Origin: Fragilaria radians
Taxonomy: Eukaryota; Bacillariophyta; Fragilariophyceae; Fragilariales; Fragilariaceae
DNA: 12,924 bases
Reading direction: 5' to 3'
Assembly: GCA_900642245.1 (NCBI GenBank)
Contig: CAAAJI010000038.1
Coordinates: forward strand, 1-12,924
Shown: positions 8,135 to 12,924 of the stretch, piece by piece
How the letters are laid out: every line of letters begins with the position of its first letter
How positions within the stretch are numbered: position 1 is the stretch's first letter
Translations under genes and position numbers: made by a program
The notes under the pieces: generated by a model
What the model was told of the DNA's origin: nothing
Database searches by the model: none
What the model saw: the letters and a program-made list of their open reading frames with translations, nothing else

Positions 8135-8520
8135 GATATCTGGCCTTTTCAATCTTGGCCGAGATAACTGTAAAGTACTCTATTTTTTAGGGAATAAGTG
8201 ATATAGTCCCTATCTTGGTAGCAAAGAAGATTAAGCTTTTTCTTTTGATATAGTAATGAGTTGTGGTAATTGTCACGTGTACCTATTCTTTTTATGATGC
8301 AAAAAAGTATGTATTGGGAACTTGAAGTTCCAGCATTGTGAGTGTGATTGAAGTGATTATATTTTCTCACCTTCTATCAAAAAGAAATGATTTTTAAGGA
8401 AGGATAGAGCTTTGCAACAACATTTGGTAGCGATTTATCACTTGGTCACAATTCGTTATTGTAGGTATAAATTTATCCTACATAGCTATTGCACCCATCT
8501 GCTGATCAAAGAAAGGTGAC
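8135..8520. other. AT-rich stretch with no recognisable gene
   Basis: The minus-strand open frame at 8149-8370 is rich in Tyr, Lys, Asn and His without any motif or splice context, typical of AT-rich noncoding DNA. Any 5' exons of the minus-strand gene would lie here or further up, but no convincing donor-exon pair was found. Confidence 0.4.
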
Positions 8521-8757
8521 CTACAATACTGAACCTGAGTATTCAAGCAAATCTCCGATCTCGTGATTTTTTAAATAATGAAAAAGCTTTTCGATATTCT
8601 GGAAACCATGCAACTTTCCATTGCCATTAGATTGGTGAAGGTCTGTACTCAATTGCTCATGATTTCTATCTCGTTTGAAAACCACTTGCGCAGAGAATAT
8701 TAAGAGATTGATTGGAGTATCACCGAAGTCAAGCATTATCACTTCATGGAGCCACAT
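8521..8757 (-). CDS. Orphan 78-codon open frame, hypothetical
   Basis: It runs from ATG at 8757, with an in-frame TGA just upstream at 8763-8761, to TAG at 8523-8521. The translation looks more protein-like than nearby noncoding frames: MWLHEVIMLDFGDTPINLL at the start, a charged middle (FKRDRNHEQLSTDLHQ) and an amphipathic end (NIEKLFHYLKNHEIGDLLEY). I recognise no family. It lies upstream of, and on the same strand as, the hypothetical gene at 6778-7980, so it could be a separate small gene, an exon of that gene or a remnant. No ribosome-context or splice evidence decides this. Confidence 0.3.
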   Translation of the reverse strand: MWLHEVIMLDFGDTPINLLIFSAQVVFKRDRNHEQLSTDLHQSNGNGKLHGFQNIEKLFHYLKNHEIGDLLEYSGSVL

Positions 8758-8818
8758 TCTTCAGATGTGAATAACTGTGCTTAACATATGTAGTTAAACT
8801 TGAAAGGTGTAACGTTAC

Positions 8819-8872
8819 CTGAAGTAAATCATTGTAATCTGTGTTAAATATGAAACTGAAGTAAATCATTGT
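8819..8872. repeat. 17-base direct repeat, 37 bases apart
   Basis: CTGAAGTAAATCATTGT occurs exactly at 8819-8835 and again at 8856-8872; the 20 bases between them and the sequence after the second copy differ. It could be the remnant of a 37-base tandem duplication or a footprint of an excised or deleted insertion. Confidence 0.85.
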
Positions 8873-10344
8873 CCTCCCAGATAACTTCTGCTGGGTTCCA
8901 ACCATCTCTGTGATATCTTTGATAAATCTGTGCTTCGAGTTGGGACATTTTTATTACAATTAGTGATTATCTTTTTTATTGTAAATGCCATACTATGAGT
9001 CACCAATGACATAACTGAACCCTATGGAAGCTCAGCTGCAGCGAATGTACTAAACATCAGAAGATTTCGCTTCAAGGCAATTTTATGATCAGAACCTACT
9101 TTTTCCACTCTTCTTAAATTCTGAATTGATAGAATATCCCAGCCCTTACCTAAAACACAAGCGTCTGCACCTCAATCCAGAATATGAATGTGATGATTAT
9201 TGGGAAAGAAAAGTAAACTCATTACGTTATTGTATAAAGTGTGTCTAATCTTTATACTTCAGTGAAAAATATGATCTAATGACCAATTATTATCAAATTC
9301 TACGTCATATTCAATTTAAAAATAGATTATAGTTTACTTCTTTAAGAAATACATGAAGAAACTCTTAAAGTTGCCCTACTTTTATTTCAGCGCTTTTCTC
9401 CAGTTTGAAGCACCTTGTAAATGTGCACATTCAATTGACAAGTATCATCGTTTGGTGTTCTTTAATAGATACTTTAGTCAAACCAGAAGAAATGGGAGAT
9501 CGACTCAAGCATTGTTATCGTAGAAAGTCTTACAGCTCTAAACGCCAAGGATTCAAAGTCAGTTTTACCCCTTCAATAATTATGAGGTAAAGACGAATTA
9601 CTTTAGAGTTTCAAACTTAAATGATTTCCAATCGTATGAAAAAATCTTGGAAATGATCAGTGGTAATTGGGCAACAGCCAGATCATCTCGGTCATTTCCT
9701 GTGATTCGTCGATGTTCAGTATAGGTTTTTTCATTCCCTAATACCAGTACGTTCATTATTCAACATTTTGGCTGAAAAAGAGTATAAAAAACAAGCAACA
9801 GGCTTTATTTGGGTTTTCAAGAGCAGAGAAAAGTTCGCTATTGTGTCCGCCAATCAAGTCCTTGAGAGCTGAAAGAAGAGGGCTACCATAAATAACGCTT
9901 AGAGGAAGCTTGGCTAGAAGTTAACAAAGGGCACATGCATCTCCACAGCAGGCATCCAGAACATATCTTGATAGTATCTCTACGACAATGGAAATGTTGA
10001 TTGCAAGAGATTTCTTGTTGAAGAAAGTACCCTCAAGGATGTAGGAACAATTGGGTTTCCAAAAAGCATGTCAGAAAGACTTCATCCACACAAACGTTAC
10101 AGGCATATATTGCGTGTACATTTGAAGCATGTTAAAGTACATAAATAGTCACAATATCTTACTACTTACCAATGTCTGGGAATAAGTTTGATCATGATAA
10201 CATCCAAGAGATGAAGTATTTTTGGCTTGCTTGAGTACATGCACATAATAGTTGCCATATCCTATTGCAAGTGGTATACTATTTTTCATACAAGATATTA
10301 GCAACTCACATGCTATTTTTGCAACAGCAACAACTTGTCTGTCT
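8873..10344. other. Long stretch without a recognisable gene; expected gag/protease side of element B
   Basis: No gene is supported. As the DNA 5' of the element B pol it should contain the LTR, gag and protease of that element if they survive, but I could not identify a protease DSGA motif or a zinc knuckle. Two plus-strand stretches look mildly protein-like: about 9390-9520, where one frame reads CKCAHSIDKYHRL, and 9975-10145, 57 open codons ending at TAG. Neither is assigned. The minus-strand open frame 10149-10406 overlaps the pol linker and is treated as a shadow. Confidence 0.45.
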
Positions 10345-10442
10345 ATTCTTGATGCCAAATATAAAAAGGCAAACATAGATGCCACAACAACAACAGTTGA
10401 AAGCATTACTTTAAAAATTTAAACATTTTTCATGAAACATTT

Positions 10443-10929
10443 GGTGACTGGAGTACAGATCCAGTAAGCTTCAAGCTTAAAAAGGGTAGTACACCTTTTC
10501 AGCTTCCGCCATTTCCAGTTTCAAAAATACACGTGGACACTTAAGAAAAATACTATAGCTGTGTGACTTAGGAGTTTTGAAGCCCCAATTAGCCTTGGAG
10601 TTTCAGCATCCATCATTCATCAATCCAGTTAAGAATGGAACAGTAAGAGTTGTATCAGACTTCAGAGTTTTGATTTCAAAACTTCAAATGGTAACTCACC
10701 CTTTTCCTAAACTCCATGACATTTTAACACGATTAAATGGATTCACTGGTGCAAAATTAATTGACCTAAATATGCTTTCTATACAATACATTTATTGTCA
10801 CAGGCTCAAAACGATGTACTATTGCTTTTCCGTTGCGGAAGTCCTCCTAATCACGGTTACCCGTGGGAGTTGCAAACTCACCTGACATCAAAACTAATGG
10901 TTGGACTTGAGTTTGTGAGAGCATACTTA
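10443..10929 (+). pseudogene. Reverse transcriptase pseudogene of element B
   Basis: The ancestral enzyme copied element RNA into DNA. Visible blocks in order are GDWSTDPVSFKLKKG and PPFPVSKIHVDT (10443-10541, then TAA), LCDLGVLKPQ (from 10559), VKNGTVRVVSDFR, HPFPKLHDIL, GFTGAKLIDLNM (frame open 10559-10885), RLPVGVANSPDI (10854-10889, another frame) and LMVGLEFVRAYL (10894-10929, the third frame). All three plus frames are therefore used within about 370 bases. The YLDDL active-site box is cut short: RAYL is followed by TAT and a TAA, so the second catalytic Asp pair is lost. The first catalytic Asp survives in LIDLNM. No active product is possible. Confidence 0.9.
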
Positions 10930-11082
10930 TATTAAAAAATCTTCAAAACTTAGAACTAGTCTTAGTGAAGCTGGATACATATGCTTTATATCATCAATTA
11001 GGAGAAGTCATCAGTTAAAAGGAACATCCTATATTGTTCTACAGAAGAAAACTAATTGAGATGTAACCTAATTACCCTGCAG

Positions 11083-11096
11083 GAGAGAGAGAGAGA
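11083..11096. repeat. (GA)7 microsatellite
   Basis: Seven GA units run without interruption into the conserved ERE codons of the RNase H helix, so the repeat may have grown from the original GAGAGAGAG coding stretch and shifted the upstream frame. Confidence 0.85.
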
Positions 11097-11284
11097 TGCT
11101 CTTAATAGCTGAAGCTCTCAATGAATTCAAACTTTGCTCCTTGAATGCCTTATACAGATATTTGCGGACCATAAAAACTTAATTAGACTGACTACCGTGT
11201 CTAAATATCCGCACATACAACGATGACAATGGGCAATCAAACAATTTGGATATAGATTACATCAAAGGATCACGCAATGTGGGA
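11083..11284 (+). pseudogene. RNase H pseudogene of element B
   Basis: Three family blocks survive. EREMLLIAEALNEFK (from 11087) corresponds to the conserved E-E-L-L-I-xx-L-xxF helix. IFADHKNLIRL (within 11149-11223) corresponds to the TDHKNL block, with Thr replaced by Ala. LDIDYIKGSRNV (11246-11281) corresponds to the block just before the usual ADALSR motif, which is absent. The N-terminal TDAS block is missing, and only about 160 bases separate the end of RT from the first block, so a deletion of a few hundred bases is likely. The fragments occupy two frames, with a TGA after the second block. Confidence 0.8.
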
Positions 11285-12031
11285 TACCAATATGTCATCA
11301 AAATCTGCTGGCTCTGAGCAAATAGCTGAGCGATATGAGAACACCAAAGATAAGTGTCTAAAAAGCATTGCTGAACATCAGCAAAAAGGTTACATGCTGA
11401 TACAGCATCAGCATTGTCATTGGACTTTTCCTCAAACTGCTGATAGACATGAAGTCATATAACTCAAAAATAAGATTTACATTCCTAAAGCATATAGCAA
11501 CCAATCTATATTATATTAATTTACAGCATCAAGTAATGTAAGGTTCCTTTTGAAGTTCGTTTTCTTGACTGTGTATGACCCAAGGGTTTTGATCTATATT
11601 TTTACAGGGAAACGTCCAAACTTCATGTGAGGATGTTTACAACTTTGGCATTGGTACCAGGTACAGATGATTTCTCAGCATACCAGATGTAAACTTATTA
11701 TTCTTTTGGCTTGTTAGATACTCGGCTCTTAAAATTTGAAGTTGCTGAAGTTAGGAATAAGACATCCAAAGGAACTGCAAATCTGTTAGATCTAACATGG
11801 TTTTGTGATTATCCAAACACGCCACAAGCGGTGCATTAGCAATAATGAATAAAAACTCCTGGGTAAAGAGTTTAAGAACTCTCACCATCATATTGGCTTA
11901 AAGCAGTTTCAACAACTTAAAAAAACCAGACTAATTTTTTAGAATGTGTTCACCAAACGTTAGGGAACATGATTTGTTCTTACAAATTGGAGGATCATAA
12001 TTTTGATTATCAAATTCACGGTCACAAAGAT
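11277..12031 (+). pseudogene. Pre-integrase linker and integrase pseudogene of element B
   Basis: The linker frame 11277-11462 includes SAGSEQIAE, IAEHQQKGYMLIQ and TADRHEV, then TAA, then the same frame resumes with NKIYIPKAYSNQSI (to 11516). These match the stretch between RNase H and the zinc finger in gypsy pol. The zinc finger near 11610-11650 is barely readable. Core blocks are FEVAEVRNKTSKG then LLDLTWFCDYPNTP (within 11732-11836, then TAG), a damaged DNG/EFK region near 11850-11880 and LECVHQTLGNMI then YKLEDHNFD (within 11939-12031, then TAG). Here the catalytic Glu of the LExVHQ block is still encoded, unlike in element A. Confidence 0.85.
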
Positions 12032-12470
12032 TAGCTAATTTCTCTGATTAATTTCTGTTCCAAGACTATTATTCTGTAAGTTTTAGTCTTAAATCCTTCC
12101 TTTTATCTTCCACATGCAACGTTTCCATCCGCTTTTCTGGATATGTTTGCCTTATATAAAGTACAAATTTTCATGTTTGTTTAAGATTTTTCTTCAACAT
12201 TCAAAATTCTTCTAAATGACATAAAATTATCAAACATGAACTTTCTCTTGTAACAGAATCATTGAAAGTATCATCTGAATATTTAAGCTGGGATGAAAAA
12301 GGTTAATTGTGAACACAAATCTAAGGGGAACTAAGCTCAGAAACCAATTCGATTTATCAATGATTCAAGAAATTATTACAGATCTGATTATTGTAGTGAT
12401 CTATGCTAAGTTAATGTCCAACGTTAGGATCTATTTAAGTTAATATTAGCAATTTCCTGGATTCTCATGT
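12032..12470. other. AT-rich flank: decayed tail of element B and 3' flank of the minus-strand gene
   Basis: Short words near 12275-12310 may be the integrase C-terminal domain, but stops interrupt every frame. The remainder must include the 3' UTR of the minus-strand gene ending at 12471. No LTR, terminator or RNA gene could be delimited. Confidence 0.4.
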
Positions 12471-12924
12471 TTACACAGCAATGTCAAGCTCGTCAGCAAG
12501 CTCCTCTAGTGCTGCTAGGACTGGTTTTATTTGCATTTGAGCGGCATACATTTTTTTCTCAGCTGTGAATGCCATGGATTCACGCGCGATGACAAGACCA
12601 TTTGTGACAAGAGTCGCTCTAGTCTCTGCCTTTTCCGCGTCGTAGATGTCGTCTTCAAACTCTTTTCGCTGAGCTAAAAGCAGACAAATTTCGCTAGCAA
12701 TGGAGTTACAGTCTCTGCCAAAACTACCAAGCGAATTATTTATTACAGTGCCGAAGCGAAGGTTTTCTTCTTCGAGACCCCATGCCACAAAATCTTCAAA
12801 ATGTTCACATTCGTCACTGTCTTTGTTCTCGCACAAATCAAGCAGCATCATTACAGGATCGTAAATTGGAAGGCAGAATGTAAAAGCTCCCTCACCTAGA
12901 TAATCATCGAATGCCTCAACTACA
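12471..12924 (-). CDS. Hypothetical acidic helical protein, C-terminal part (5' partial)
   Basis: The frame is open from the window edge (first full codon 12923-12921) to TAA at 12473-12471, about 150 codons. The tandem ATG at 12851 is internal, because protein-like sequence (VVEAFDDYLGEGAF, then LPIYDPV) continues upstream in frame. The product is acidic and Leu/Ala/Glu rich. An N-terminal segment (DLCENKDSDECEHFEDFV) is followed by long helix-forming stretches (EKAETRATLV, MAFTAEKKMYAAQMQ, VLAALEELADELDIAV) that could form a coiled coil or helical bundle. I recognise no family and no targeting signal. Codon use and helix periodicity make a real gene likely. It faces away from the retrotransposon remnant, which lies beyond its 3' end. 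Confidence 0.65.
   Translation of the reverse strand, partial: VVEAFDDYLGEGAFTFCLPIYDPVMMLLDLCENKDSDECEHFEDFVAWGLEEENLRFGTVINNSLGSFGRDCNSIASEICLLLAQRKEFEDDIYDAEKAETRATLVTNGLVIARESMAFTAEKKMYAAQMQIKPVLAALEELADELDIAV

Larger units (their letters stand above)
10345..12031 (+). mobile_element. Degenerate Ty3/gypsy retrotransposon pol remnant (element B)
   Basis: This is a nearly full pol in canonical gypsy order, eroded by stops and frameshifts. It begins with the protease-RT linker ILDAKYKKANIDA (10345-10383) and the RT entry block GDWSTDPVSFKLKKG (from 10443). RT, RNase H, the pre-integrase linker and integrase follow (separate entries). Weak traces (SEYLSW near 12275, KRLIVN after it) suggest the C-terminal domain continues to about 12350. 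LTRs, gag and protease could not be delimited. Its pre-integrase linker and integrase differ clearly from element A, so the two are separate copies of different families. The RNase H-integrase order excludes copia elements. Confidence 0.9.

Noticed and set aside
8149..8370. Minus-strand open frame of 73 codons
   Set aside because: The Tyr/Lys/Asn/His-rich composition is typical of AT-rich noncoding DNA, with no splice context.
9405..9590. Plus-strand open frame of about 61 codons
   Set aside because: It begins at a non-ATG codon and shows no clear family; kept only as a possible gag trace in the findings.
10149..10406. Minus-strand open frame of 85 codons
   Set aside because: The plus strand here encodes the recognisable pol linker ILDAKYKKANIDA of element B, so this is a shadow.
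1..12924. tRNA, rRNA, CRISPR array, bacterial operon or phage features
   Set aside because: No cloverleaf, rRNA core, regularly spaced repeats, Shine-Dalgarno-led operons or phage genes were seen; the window reads as eukaryotic nuclear DNA.

Overview
This window looks like nuclear DNA of a unicellular eukaryote. The coding regions are widely spaced and the intergenic DNA is AT-rich. There is one short GT-AG intron candidate, a mitochondrial-type redox gene, a Golgi-type sulfotransferase, and decayed Ty3/gypsy retrotransposons. A microalga such as a diatom or another stramenopile is the best guess. That guess rests on the overall look of the genes and pol remnants, not on a diagnostic marker.

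Layout. Bases 1-1419 (+) hold the 3' part of an adrenodoxin/ferredoxin-NADP reductase gene (FDXR/ARH1 type); its 5' end lies outside the window. Bases 1420-2150 show no clear gene. About 2178-3581 (+) is a heavily mutated Ty3/gypsy pol remnant (element A): a trace of RNase H, then a recognisable integrase with stops and frameshifts, then an open 3' tail. Bases 4012-5610 (+) encode a complete 532-residue membrane-anchored sulfotransferase. Bases 5611-6777 hold nothing recognisable beyond a small hairpin. On the minus strand, 7980-6778 carries a protein-coding locus of unknown function with a probable 126-base intron; fragments up to about 8134 may belong to it. Bases 8521-8757 (-) hold an orphan open frame. 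From 8758 to about 10340 there is no recognisable gene. About 10345-12031, perhaps to 12350 (+), is a second and more complete Ty3/gypsy pol remnant (element B) with the protease-RT linker, RT, RNase H and integrase in canonical order. Bases 12471-12924 (-) are the C-terminal part of a helical, acidic protein of unknown function that runs off the window.

The genes do not form a pathway. The reductase acts in mitochondrial electron supply for Fe-S cluster assembly, and the sulfotransferase in the secretory pathway. They look like ordinary single-copy nuclear genes separated by retrotransposon debris. I found no convincing undescribed biological system. The most informative points are the two distinct dead gypsy lineages, the stop codon at the position of one integrase's catalytic glutamate, and the unresolved splice structure of the minus-strand gene.
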